A DNA stretch of 64,000 nucleotides, from contig OY540814.1 in assembly GCA_961205875.1 (NCBI GenBank), positions 10,212,993 through 10,276,992 of the forward strand, read 5' to 3'. The number at the start of each line of letters is the position of its first letter. The stretch's first letter is position 1. The stretch comes from Sialis fuliginosa (lineage: Eukaryota; Arthropoda; Insecta; Megaloptera; Sialidae). The position numbers and the translations under genes are program-made. Positions 46,678-57,988 of the stretch are shown here, piece by piece. The notes under the pieces were generated by a model, which saw only the letters and a program-made list of their open reading frames with translations, was not told where the DNA came from and did no database searches.

Positions 46678-47924
46678 GAAAGATAAAGTCAAATTCCGCT
46701 TGTTTGGTTTACATTTTAACGTGTCACATGCCTTGGTATAATATTTTTTTTATTTTTTACCTAGCTTTAGCTCCTTAGTGCCCCTCTGAAATATTATTTT
46801 TTCAATATATTTGTACATCTTTTACTAGAGGGCGTCATTTTACATCTTAAGTAAAAATTTCAAGTTAACGTTAAACCCTATCCGGATCCCAAAAAAGGCT
46901 TCTGAACTGAGACACGTGGTCTTCCTCGCTTCTGAACTCTATAGCTACCTACCCAGCAAAATAAGAAACATACAAAGCAACAGCTTATTCAATAAAAAAC
47001 TCAATATTTGGCTTCAAAACGACACAATTACTTTGAAAAATATATTCAAATTATAAATAATATTCTGTAGCATGGTTATTAATATACGGCTACGACTGAT
47101 AAGAGCACTGACAAGTCTTACAATAGCCACAACTGTCTCAAGACCACGGATCAGCAGGTATATAAGCTGTACTGAAAAGCAATATTTAATGCCCGATAGT
47201 CAGCCACTGATACAGGAAAGCACTTCGGATATTACGTCTCAACAATACAAATATTATTAATTATTATATTTTTGTACTATTGTTGATTATTATAAAGTTA
47301 TAAATAAAAATTTATTGTATTGTTTACTACCAACTTTTAGATGATATTTTATGACATAATTTTAACATATGTATACGTGAACAGTGAACATATAAACAAT
47401 ATAATTTATCGTAGTACTGGTTATGCCAAGTTGGGTGAGAAAAATTCCATACGTAGTACCTATATGTAAATAATAGTATCTAATTTATTGCACTAAATTT
47501 AAGAATTTGTGTATACAAATAATATTATCTAAATGGTTAATATTTATGTAGTACAAAAATGCCAAAATAAACTTATTGTTAGTAGTCAGATCAATTCATG
47601 GTTTTACATTTTTATAAAAATGCTATAGTATATAGCTTTCCAACAGTTTATTTACTTTTTTTAAATATTTTATGTAATAATTTGTGCTTCTGTGATTATA
47701 TATATTGTTAAAATGGTTTAAAATATCCAAAAATTCGAAGTAATACCAAAACAACATTAATTTTTTTGTATTTGCATGCTAATAATTTGAAATGATCGTC
47801 ATGGTGACGTCATTCTCACGCGGGCGCTGATTGGTCAAAACCAAGTGAGGTAACCTATGCATTTACTAACCTTGTGTACGGACTGGCATTGGTTGTTATG
47901 TATCATAGTTTTTCCTAATCTAAG
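46678..47924. mobile_element. CTTAGA-ended element, copy 2, carrying a LINE insertion
   Basis: Left end CTTAGACAAGGAAAGATAAA; right end, reverse-complemented, CTTAGATTAGGAAAAACTAT then GATACATAACAACCAAT. These are the same asymmetric ends as 42406-42801. Flanked by ATTATCTT (46670-46677) and ATTATATT (47925-47932), 7 of 8 identical. 1247 bp. The interior includes a LINE ORF2 tail (46838-47056 plus its 3' UTR), which may explain the extra length. No transposase seen. Confidence 0.8.
46838..47056 (+). pseudogene. Third LINE ORF2 C-terminal remnant
   Basis: The frame reads NPIRIPKKASELRHVVFLAS, ELYSYLPSKIRNIQSNSLFN and KKLNIWLQNDTITLKNIFKL to a stop at 47054-47056. 'A.ELY..LP..IRNI.S...F...L..WL' is the C-terminal end of LINE reverse transcriptase proteins. 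About 60 clean codons remain without a stop. It is followed by about 240 bp that may be 3' UTR. Confidence 0.75.
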
Positions 47925-49974
47925 ATTATATTATCGACATTAGGATATTATCAAACTAATTTTCATAATATTTATAAAAGTGAATTTTTTCATACAAATT
48001 TTAGAGTGTATGTGAAAATAATTGCCATTTTTTTTAACGGAGAGTATCGCTTCTTACCATCTTTATTGTGTAGGCTAGCTAAGTGCGAGAATAGTGCCTT
48101 TGTGAATCGTACCGTCTAATCCTCGCCCACCAGACGAAACAGGCTATAAATATCTTAATAATAAAACAGTCAAACCCACTCCAGATTAAGATTATTATTT
48201 AATAATTAATTAAAAACTAAACTTTTTAAAATATTAAAATCCCTGGAGGAACTTTCGCGTCGGGCAGTTCATCTTGTAATTAATATGTACAACACCAATA
48301 CTGTTAATAAAACACAATAACTTGAATGCTAATTAAAACAATCTCACATAAAATATATAGTGTATGTATATGAATGTTCTATAGAGAATCAACCAGTGTA
48401 CTTACAAATTAAATGTTCTCCAACACTCACGTTTGGGCTTCATATTTATTGTGGGCGTAGCTTTGAATTACTAAACTTTTCAATTTATTAACCTTTACTG
48501 CCCGTTTAAATACAATTAAACTTGCGTACAATGCAGGGCAGCAATTTATACACCAATCAGATCACTACCAATTACGTCACTACCTAGCTCTACGTTAGAG
48601 GTACTTAAGAACTTTACAATTGTTAAACTCCTTTAGTTTTGGACAATTATAATAGGTATTATACTATTGTTTATGTGGAATACGATTTTTGTTGAGTATT
48701 GTTTTCGTGTTAAAGTTGTTTGTTCAAAGATAATAAAATGCAAAGTTTTTATTTGACAAGATCTCAGGTGGTGAATTTTTACAGTTATAGATATCAAAAT
48801 GTATCATTTCGTTCCTTGTGTACATTTTTATGATAAAATAAATTTCAAAAATAAGATTTTTCAATTCACAAATAAATACTGTAAGAGATTTTTAGTAAAA
48901 ATTGAATGAACCTAAATTCGAACCTTTTCTTGGATAACCGGTAATCATATATGTTTAAAAGGTTCGATAAATTATTTAATATTTTTTTCGAATGATTTTT
49001 TAAAGAGAACTAACTGAAAATCTGTTTGAATTTTATGGAATGATTTGATTTATCAAGTCTACTACTGAAATTTATATATTTTTTACTTTCTTTTTTTAAT
49101 AATTCTTTAATTGAATTACATTTCAATTTGCAAAAAAAATCTGAAAAGTAGAGATTTCGATCTTTTAAATGTAATTTTATTTTTTGTCCTTTTTTCTAGC
49201 CATATTTTAATGGCTATTAATGTTTTTTTTCTTCAGAAAATATTTTATTTGTTACTTATAATTTTTTTCAACAAAATAATTTTCTTTCAATTAAAACTTG
49301 ATCCGAACGCGAACCTAAACCCTGATAAATAACAGTTTTTGAACCCAAATAGTTTGTGCCATGCTAAACCCAAACCCGAACCCGAATCAAAATTTATATT
49401 TCAAGTCCCTGCTTTGTTGTCCTGGTATATAAAATGTTAATTTAGTTCTGATATATACGAAGTGTTAAAAATAAATTCTTATAAGTACATAGGTACTAAT
49501 TTTTTTCTGCTGACAGCAAATAATATTGGTTTGTATATGTATTTTAGAAAGTTTAATGTAGGTTCAATACATGTTTGGTATCGATTTGTTGTAGTTTTGG
49601 GTCAATAATTTGTTAGGTTTTGTGCACCGTCGAAATGGAGAGTAACATTTGAACTAAAGAGATATTCTACATCAAATTTCTTGCTAAACTCCAGAATAAT
49701 GGGCCAGAAATTCATTAAATGCTACAGAAAGTGTATGTGATATCTGTTATGAAGCGTAGAACGGTAGTCACGTAGCAAAACATCGCGCAAAATTATTTAA
49801 GAATTTTTTATATTCGTGGAGTGGTACAAATTTGTTCCAGTGGAACAGACAGTAAATACTGCATTTTATATTTATTTTTTAAACGTTTTTATAAACAATG
49901 TGGGCGAACTGAATACAGAAAAGAACTGAATCTTGTATTATTGAAAATCGCCCCCACACACGTCGTTCTTTACT
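47925..49974. other. Noncoding interval with decayed repeats
   Basis: At 48909-48965 TTCGAACCTTTT and its mirror AAAAGGTTCGA lie 36 bp apart. At 49308-49395 there are degenerate (AACCCR)n words such as AAACCCAAACCCGAACCCGA, then an hAT-like end CAAGTCCCTG. No gene recognised. Confidence 0.4.
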
Positions 49975-50270
49975 AGGAGTGTACCGAAACTGGAATCGCC
50001 GGAATTCACAAAAAAAACCGGCCGGAACCGGATTTTTTTTAAAACATTCTATTTTAATTAATAATAAAAAAAATTACTTATCTTTTAAGGTCAATTAATG
50101 TTATAATTACAAGCAAACATTTGCTGCACAAAAAAAACGGCATTTATATTATGTAATGATTGTTTTCATTAAAATTATTGCTAATAAAATGTTAATAAAT
50201 TATTATATTTATGTTTGATTTTTTAAACAAATACAACGTATATTATTTATGAATTCCGGTACATCCATAC
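49975..50270. mobile_element. hAT-like MITE with perfect 8-bp duplication
   Basis: Ends AGGAGTGTACCGAAACTGG and, reverse-complemented, GTATGGATGTACCGGAATTC. TCTTTACT flanks both sides (49967-49974 and 50271-50278). If the tip is taken one base longer (TAGGAGTGTACC) the duplication is 7 of 8. The GTGTACCG tip is common in hAT elements. 296 bp with an internal CCGGAATTC / CCGGCCGG cluster. Confidence 0.8.
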
Positions 50271-50309
50271 TCTTTACTCATATGTATTTATCGCAAAAAC
50301 AAAAATTCT

Positions 50310-50942
50310 GCCAAGTAAATGCACAGTGCTTCCTCGTGCTAAATTCACCAAAGGTAATTATGAACTGCCATTAATTAACTTTTTAATCTCTATACAATTT
50401 TATTTATAAATATTTTTTCGATCTTTTTTTACACGCATGATTATTTATTCTTATATTTTTAATTTTTTGACAATTCAAATTTAAATTTAAATTTTTCGGC
50501 AAAATTACATTTAATATATTAAAATTAAATAGCGATTGTAAAAAAATTAATGACGTTTTTTTTTAAAGAAAATTGAGATTTTTCGGGGAATTTTGTACAA
50601 GAAACATAGTATAAAAATTTCACGTAACATTTGTCGTTCTTGAGATATCTTAAAAAAATAATATTTTGGGATGTCAACCTTGCTCCTTATATACAATTTT
50701 AATGATTTTGAAATGGGACCATCCTCTAGCCAGACCAACAAAGTTTCATTATCGGTTCAGTGGTTCATGAGTTATGCGTGTGACAAAGATTCAGGGGACA
50801 AACAGACAGACACAAAACGAAAAGTATTTGTCTTGACTTGAAACGGAAAGATCATGTTAAAATTTTGATTTCGGAGAACATTTTTTTTCATTTTAAATTG
50901 ATCACATAGCTTCTCGTATCTTCACAGGCTATTTTACCAATT
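50310..50942 (+). repeat. Dispersed repeat family A, copy 3
   Basis: GCCAAGTAAATGCACAGTGC at the start, CGTAACATTTGTCGTTCTTG, GTATTTGTCTTGACTTGAAA, and CACATAGCTTCTCGTATCTT near the end. Third and most diverged copy. Confidence 0.85.
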
Positions 50943-51927
50943 TAACTCCATAAAACATTTTTTTAAAAAAGGATGTAGAAAATATAAATCAAAGAATAGA
51001 TATGCAACTACCTCTGTTTTGAAATTTTGATTTAACTTTTTTTAATATTCCCACGTATATTAAAATATATATTTGCAATGCATGGAATAAATATTTAACG
51101 GTAAGTAGTTCGTACATACCTGTATCGTAAGTACACTCACATATGTTCAAATACATAAGGATAGCACTCGAAGATATGGAAAATTTATCATAAGTTAAAA
51201 CTTTCAATATATCGTTCAGATCCTACCCCAGGAATGAAAAATGAAAATCCTCTTTCGTCTATTTCAGGAAATACTATACTCTGAATGGTAAATATGATAA
51301 AATTTTTCACACCCTCTACACACTTTTGCATCTCATGCGCTTTCGTAAATAATATCGAGCAACTCTGCCCCCCTCTCTCTTACTCATTTTCACCAGTTCT
51401 TTCGTCACGCCCTACGCATATGATGCTAATGCATCCCGATTTAAACCATATATAATCCAATCTGTAGCAATGTATTAGTGTCCTTACTCTTTTTCTTTTT
51501 ATTTCGACGACTTTTTGTGTCTGTTTTTCTTCGTTAAAACTTATACGCGTTGCTCAAGTATCTTACTCTATATGTATATCTGTCTAATGTTTATATTATA
51601 ATCCATATTTTCTTTCTTTCTATATCTATGTTGTTTGTTCTTTCGTCTATTATTTTTTTCTTTGAAGAAATAAAAAATGTAATGAATGTCTATGAAGGCT
51701 TTATATATTAAATGGAGTTTGTTTCAAAACTTTATTACATATTTTCTACAAAATGATTTGATCACATAGTAAATTAAATCTTTATAAAATATCGCGATAC
51801 AGTATCGGATTAAGGAGGGAAACCATATTAGACGGTTCAAAAAATCATTTTTTTTATTGCATAAATCGTTAGTATAACTATTCAAGATTATGTTCGCAAA
51901 ATTTCAAAATAAAATTCGAAGTCCTTC
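50943..51927. other. Noncoding AT-rich interval
   Basis: Pyrimidine-rich around 51370-51660, no gene recognised. Confidence 0.45.
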
Positions 51928-51930
51928 TTA

Positions 51931-52069
51931 TGCCGTGTTCAGACCGAAAAAACAAAACAGCAACATCGTGTCTTTTTGACAAAAGTGCAATAAACCCTAT
52001 GCATTTTTAAATACGACGTGTTTTCAAACACCGTGTTGCTGTTTTGTTTTCTTTGGTGTGAACACCGCA
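51931..52069. mobile_element. PIF/Harbinger-like MITE with TTA duplication
   Basis: Ends TGCCGTGTTCAGACCGAAAA and, reverse-complemented, TGCGGTGTTCACACCAAAGA. The arms continue AACAAAACAGCAACA for about 50 bp. Flanked by TTA on both sides (51928-51930 and 52070-52072). 139 bp, noncoding. Confidence 0.85.
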
Positions 52070-52072
52070 TTA

Positions 52073-53056
52073 TGCTATGAGTATAACAGGGAGCGCCCCT
52101 CAGTTTTATATGAAGCGTTCGCTCAGGTAGTCCCATACTTACTTACTTGACTCAATACACATGTACTAACAATGGATTATAAAAAAACTGAGGATCGCAA
52201 ACTTTGAAAGTGTTTTTTTTGCATTATTTATAGCATCTGTACGTATACTGTATAAAACATTTTTAAAGTGTACTTCAAATACAGTGCAATATACCTACTA
52301 TTTATTGCCATGCTAATTGTAAATCAATATGTCTAGAAAAGCCACTGCTATGATTGGTATTTTTTAAACAAGCTAGGAATAAGTATGTTCTTGAAGAAAA
52401 TAAGTATTTCTGTTTGCAAACAATATACAGTATAATGCATCACAAACCCTTGGCTTTTTTGTTACACGTGGCTTTGTACACGACTGGTTTATATATTTAA
52501 AAAAATACAGTCGTTATATAGGCACTGTTAACTATAATTCTACACCAAGCACTAAGAAAACCTAAATACTTTTCCATGGTGGAGTCATTTCGCCTGTTTT
52601 CAACCATTTGATGAATCATTCTTAGAAAATAACGAAAAATAGCAATATAAATACACTAATATAGAAAAAATGTCTTCCTGGAAGTCCTTGAATGGCTTAG
52701 TAGCATACAAACACCCGAAAGCTGGATTTTTTAGTTGATATTTGTGAAATCGGCATTTTCAGTTTTTTATCAAATTAAAAAAAATGAAATACAGTAATTA
52801 AAAGTACATTCTAATAATATTTTCTTCAAAATTATTACAAAAACATATGTTTTGCTTCCCAAAGTTGACAACTTCACTAATTGGTCGAAAACCAGCGAAA
52901 TGATATTATATATTTTTCTCTTTTCTCTGTCTGTATATTTGAATTCATGATTTTTGTTGAACACTTTAACTTTTTTATTTGAATTATCCTATAGCAATTT
53001 AAACATCCTTATTTTATTAGAGGCATCCTTAGTAACACCCTATCGTTGTGTACATA
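52073..53056. other. Noncoding AT-rich interval
   Basis: Nothing recognised. Confidence 0.45.
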
Positions 53057-53142
53057 ATGCTTTCTGCTACGTCATACTCGGAAGACATTCTGTCGAGTGA
53101 GTCAGGCGTGAGTGAGACACATGAAACTGCAGATGCGTTGAG
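53057..53142 (+). CDS. Candidate first coding exon, unknown protein
   Basis: ATG 53057 starts MLSATSYSEDILSSESGVSE, continues THETADALR and reaches a donor GAG|GTAGGA (GT at 53143), where the frame would otherwise hit TAG. An in-frame TAA lies shortly upstream of the ATG. The 29 codons are Ser/Glu-rich, with a balanced codon pattern and much higher G+C than the flanks, as for an intrinsically disordered N-terminus. No family recognised. The alternative is a chance frame. Confidence 0.35.
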
Positions 53143-53261
53143 GTAGGAAGGGGATATTTGTTTCCTTAACCTATTCAAAGCGATTGTACTTTGAAAACTT
53201 TAAGACTTTCAGATTATCTGTTATTAAACACTACGGTAATCGAAAGAGATGAAAAAAAAAA

Positions 53262-53286
53262 AATTATTATTATTATTATTATTAAT
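53262..53286 (+). repeat. (ATT)n microsatellite
   Basis: A poly-A run followed by six to seven ATT units. Confidence 0.8.
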
Positions 53287-53291
53287 TACAT

Positions 53292-53483
53292 CAGGGTCGG
53301 CAAATAGTGGATTGTGATGTACCAGTCTTGAAAAATGTAGGTATAATAATAAAATATAATGTATTAAGCCTGGTTTTTAATCATTTTAGCTTTGTGTGCA
53401 TTTTCAGGATAAAATTTAGTTAATCTTTAATACTCTCTATTTCTTAAATTCGCTCATACAACATTAAAGATTCTCGATCCCTG
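53292..53483. mobile_element. Probable decayed hAT MITE
   Basis: Tips CAGGGTCGGCAAAT and, reverse-complemented, CAGGGATCGAGAAT. Flanks AATTACAT (53284-53291) and ACCTACAT (53484-53491) agree at 6 of 8. 192 bp. Short terminal repeats and imperfect flanks make this less certain than the other hAT calls. Confidence 0.5.
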
Positions 53484-54572
53484 ACCTACATCTTGTAATT
53501 AGTATCTCAATAACCATTTTCTTATTAATTTTACTTTAAATTATTTATTAACATTATACCAGAAACAGTTTTATTAGTTTCTTTACACAAAGTAAAATCT
53601 ACCATTTTTAAATTATGTATATTTTAAAAATACTGAACAACATAATCATTTAGTTTTTTTTTTAAATTTAATCCTAAGATATTAGTGTGGTGTAACATCT
53701 TTGAAAGCTTCATTATTTGAATATTATTTTACATATTAATTCATCTTGCACTAACAAACGATATTTCGACAGTAAAGATTTAAGTGTTAATTTTTATAAT
53801 TGGGTGATAAAATTTATACCTATACAAATTTTCAAAAACTAATCCGTATGACACTATTATGTAACAATTCGTCAGTGAATGGGTTAAGAGTCTTTCGGAG
53901 CTTTATCACCTTGCCTGTGGCAACAGCAGTCGGCTCTCTTCGTGGATCTCTGTAAAAGCCGATTGTCTTATTACAATAGCACTTGATTATAGCATCATCT
54001 TCATTATGTATAATCGAGCTAAGTGAGTTAATTTTTGTTTGCATTGAGACACTTTCCTCTTATGTAATCTTTGTTCTGAAAAGCTTCAGCCATCAAGCAG
54101 TGCTGATGCGAGTTTCGTGAGATGATATTGTTTCTTTGATGTCACAACGACACTGTGCGTGACATTGAAAACTCATTTTAAACAATTTTCAAATATTAAG
54201 TTGATTTTCGTGGTAAAGTTCTTTGAAATATACCTACCTAATATTACATTATGACAAGGGCTGCCAAATAAACAAACAGGAAACTGAAATATAAACATAC
54301 CAAAAAAATATATACTATTCGAAAAGTTATACAAATTTTTTTATAATACATATGTTAGCAGTTTAAAAATATGTTTCGATGTAAATATGTGAAATTTTAA
54401 TAATGTTTGTGCGTATATTACAAAAAAATGTGTAAAAATATAAATTTTGTGTAAAGTAGATATACCTATCAATAAAATATTTTTTATTACTGTCAAACAA
54501 ACAAAATATATGTTATGAATTCTTGATAAATTAAATTAAATTAACATGTTTTGTGATAGATTCTGATTTATG
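53484..54572. other. Noncoding AT-rich interval
   Basis: Nothing recognised. A slightly GC-richer patch near 53880-53960 contains no supported exon. Confidence 0.4.
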
Positions 54573-54574
54573 TA

Positions 54575-55442
54575 CACTGTCATTCAAAAGTTTCCGGGCA
54601 GTGGTAAATTCTACAAAATATCGTTAAAAAAACGTAATTACTTTAAAACTATTAAACTTTTTCGTTAATATTAAAATTTTTAAGGATGGATTGATGGAAT
54701 AAAGCAGTTATAGTACAAAAGAAAATTATTTAAATAATAATAAAGGTCATAATGTTTTCTCATCCAAAAAAAACACCTTTTATATTTACAACTTTTTCTG
54801 ACAATTGAGGCATACATTCTATTAATTTCTGTATTGTGTTTGGTTTTATCTTCTTCCAGGCTTCTAGAGGAATATTTCAGTGTAAACACCTGTCGACTTA
54901 AACCGAACGGTTATTTCATGAACTTTCGACTTGGATATTTTTAAATTTTCAGCAAAAGCTCGTTCTAAATATCCATCTGTATGTTATAAAAGTACCGAGG
55001 ATTGTTTTTCAACACTAATATTATTTTATTTTTCCATCACAAACCATGTATCTTAGATATTAGCACATTTTCAGAAGTTCAACATTAACTGAAGGAATAG
55101 GGGTTGCATTCGGCTTATACACCTCCAAAGTTTTCAAAATGTACTTACTACTAATTAATTTTATTCCTAAAATTCCATTAATCCAATATTGTGAGTTAGA
55201 GTAACTGAACTGTTCAAAAATACCTACTATACGTTAAATTCGCTGAAAAATTATATTTGGTATATTTTTACCTGAATTTCAGTATTTTCAAAATGGTTAA
55301 GGTAACTCATGGTCAAAGTTTAATTTTGATTACTCAGTAAATAATACTGAATCACCGTAATGTACTAATTTAGTCAATATCAGTGTAAAATTCAAATAAA
55401 ATATTATTTTAAGAAGTGTCCGGAAACTTTTGAACGGCAATG
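54575..55442 (-). mobile_element. Tc1-like element, internally deleted
   Basis: Terminal inverted repeats CACTGTCATTCAAAAGTTTC and, reverse-complemented, CATTGCCGTTCAAAAGTTTC, both followed by CGG. TA duplicates flank it (54573-54574 and 55443-55444). A transposase C-terminus remains on the minus strand at 54752-54862. At 868 bp it is about half a full-length Tc1-family element. Confidence 0.88.
54752..54862 (-). pseudogene. Tc1-family transposase C-terminal fragment
   Basis: The minus strand reads PLEAWKKIKPNTIQKLIECM then PQLSEKVVNIKGVFFG and a stop. 'W..I....I..L..SMP.R...V...KG' is the standard C-terminus of Tc1-like transposases. The catalytic DDE domain is not readable upstream. Confidence 0.8.
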
Positions 55443-57129
55443 TACATATATAATATATTGTATCTATTTGCGTTTTATTCGTATTCTTACAGGAATCAAT
55501 ATTTAATCGCTGCACATAATTGGTATAAAATACATACGTTATTCAATCCATAAACAAAGGGTTGAAATTCAACAATTAATTTTTAATTTGCACATCAAAA
55601 AGAGTATTATTGTTTTTAATTAAATGTATTTAGAACAAAACAATTTAGTTAACAGTAATTAAATTATTTCACATATGTATATCCATTGGTTTATTCACAC
55701 TCTACATATCAGCAGTAAATTACACCAATAAATTTACATAATATGTTAAAATTCATATTTATAAATTATTATTCAGGTTATAGAAACACGACCAATTAAA
55801 ACAAAGTGACATAATGTTATTTTAATTTATAGTGTAAGAAATATTGTATGTACAAAATATATTTTCGGCGGAACCGGAAGTTTTAAACTGCAGTTTTTGA
55901 GATTACTCGGCTAGTTTTCTTAACAGACCGACATGATTTTCGAGGCCTTAAAATCGAGTAATTTCACTTATTGATGAAAACTAACACTTTTCTTATCACT
56001 AACATGATAAAACTTTGAATTTATATAATAACTACAATATAAATTATTACATATACCTAAATAGTTTATAAACGAACTACTTCTTGCGGTCTAGAAATAA
56101 TTCTGCGTGTATACTTTGTTATCAGGTCAGCCATTCGCAGCTAATTTTAGTGGCTTTAAAATAAACTGAGGACAATAATTACTGTGTCTGGAGCGACGTT
56201 ACTTCCACAAAAACCCTACTTAATGTGCTCCGGAACACCCTCTGTTGAAGATTGCGTTGGTAATCAGAGAAAATACTGATGTATAAACTTTGGAGCCTGT
56301 CTTAATTTATAACATTATTATGTATACTCGTATATTTTGTTCTTGGGAAAATGTATTTATTTTATTATTTTTTTATTCAAAAAAGAAATAAGTAGAAAAT
56401 TGTATTTTGTTTTAAACAATTTTATGTATTTTCATGATTATACAATATACATGTATGCAATGGTCGACTATTTTTTCCTTTTTTCGAAATATATTAACTT
56501 AAACTTTCCAAAAATATAGTTTTTTGTCATCGTTATGAATACATTACATAGCAGGCAATTCTTTCTAAAGTTTTCGTTAGCAAAACAATTTTCTTTTTAA
56601 AATTAACTTTTATTTTTCACTGTACGATTTTTTTTATCAAGATATACTGTAACTTGAAGATATGATATTTAAAAAAAAATGCATGGTAGACACTATGTAC
56701 TACTACAGATAAATATAACAATATCTTCCAAGTAGCATAACTCAGAGATAAAAAATCATATAGTGAAAAATAAAAGTTAATTTTAAAGTGAAAATGTAGT
56801 ACCATTTGTTATTTTTAACGATTATAGATAAAAATTCTAGATATTCATAAGTATAGCCTAAATCTTCATTCATGAAAGTTTAGAATAATTTTAGATTATT
56901 TTTTGTTGCCCAATAAGATATTCAGATATAAAATAAAATAAGAAACGAAAAAGAGTTGTTTTTTTTTATAAAAAAGTGATGTCATGCAGACTTCAAAATG
57001 ACTTTTTACTGTCGAATAGTCATCAATTTTATCAAATAAGTGATCAAATCGATAAACTGGAACATGAATTGAATCTACAAGGGTGAGTATTTTTGTTAAA
57101 AATATCTACATTTATCAAAATTATTTATT
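55443..57129. other. Noncoding AT-rich interval
   Basis: Nothing recognised. Confidence 0.45.
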
Positions 57130-57582
57130 ACTAGCTGCTACCCGCGGCTTCGCTCGCGTGGATTTCGAAATCCCCCTTCATATGTGACAGGGTGTGAAAT
57201 ATTAAATTTTTCTTATTTTTAGTTTTCTTTCTTTATACAAAATCGTAAATATCTCGGCTCCTATGCAAAATAAAGGGTTGTTTTTCCCCCAAAAATCCCC
57301 GCCCCGTAGTATTTTTCCTGCCGGATCGAATAAAACCAATTACAATCCTTCATATGTAACGGGGGGTAAAATATTAATTACTAAAAAAAAAAAATTCCAC
57401 CCCCTTGCAATTCTTTAGGGGTTGAATTTTCGAGATAGTAAGTAACCTATGTCCATCCTCGGGATGAAAGCTATCTCACTGCCAAATTTCATCAAGATCG
57501 GTTCAGCGGTTTAGCCGTGAAAAGGTAACAAACAGACAGAGAGACAGACAGACACTTTCGCATTTATAATATTAATATGGAT
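57130..57582 (+). mobile_element. RTE-like retroposon 3' portion, ~450 bp
   Basis: Starts ACTAGCTGCTACCCGCGGCT and TCGCTCGCGTGG; ends AAATTTCATCAAGATCGGTT, CAGCGGTTTAGCCGTGAAAA, GACAGACAGACACTTTCGCA and TTTATAATATTAATATGGA. The longest of three copies in the window and in the forward orientation. No open frame. Confidence 0.8.
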
Positions 57583-57855
57583 AAGCATACTGTTATGGGG
57601 TGTGTGTGATCCCATCCTACTATTAGATGATTAAAATAATTAAATAATTATATTAAATATACCTACCTATTTTTTATCTTCACAACTGTATGTAATACTG
57701 CATTGTAACAAAATGTATGCGCACAAAAAATATCGTCTGTATGAGAAGACTATTGATTTTAGGCATACATAATTGATAAGTAGTGCATGCGAGATAACAA
57801 TTAACTAGCGTGTACGTATTGTTGATGGATGTAAGGGTTGAATTGAAGCTAGCAG

Positions 57856-57988
57856 ATGCGCTCGATGGAGTTGGTGCTTTTATATATAATATGTACCCCG
57901 TGCGTTGTAAAGACGTTTTTATGCGACGCTGAGCGAATCACTCGTATCATTTCAGTCACGGTGCTCTGTATAGGGTATACTTTCAGCA
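57856..57988 (+). CDS. Weak candidate: short coding exon with hydrophobic start
   Basis: ATG 57856 opens MRSMELVLLYIICTPCVVKT, continues FLCDAERITRIISV and remains open past a donor-like AGCA|GTAAAG (57989). The local composition is richer in G+C. The hydrophobic N-terminus could be a leader. The frame closes at 58045. No homologue recognised; chance remains likely. Confidence 0.2.

Noticed and set aside
49308..49395. Telomere-like (AACCCR)n repeat
   Set aside because: Insect telomeric repeat is usually TTAGG (CCTAA). These words are irregular and short, better read as simple sequence next to an hAT-like end.
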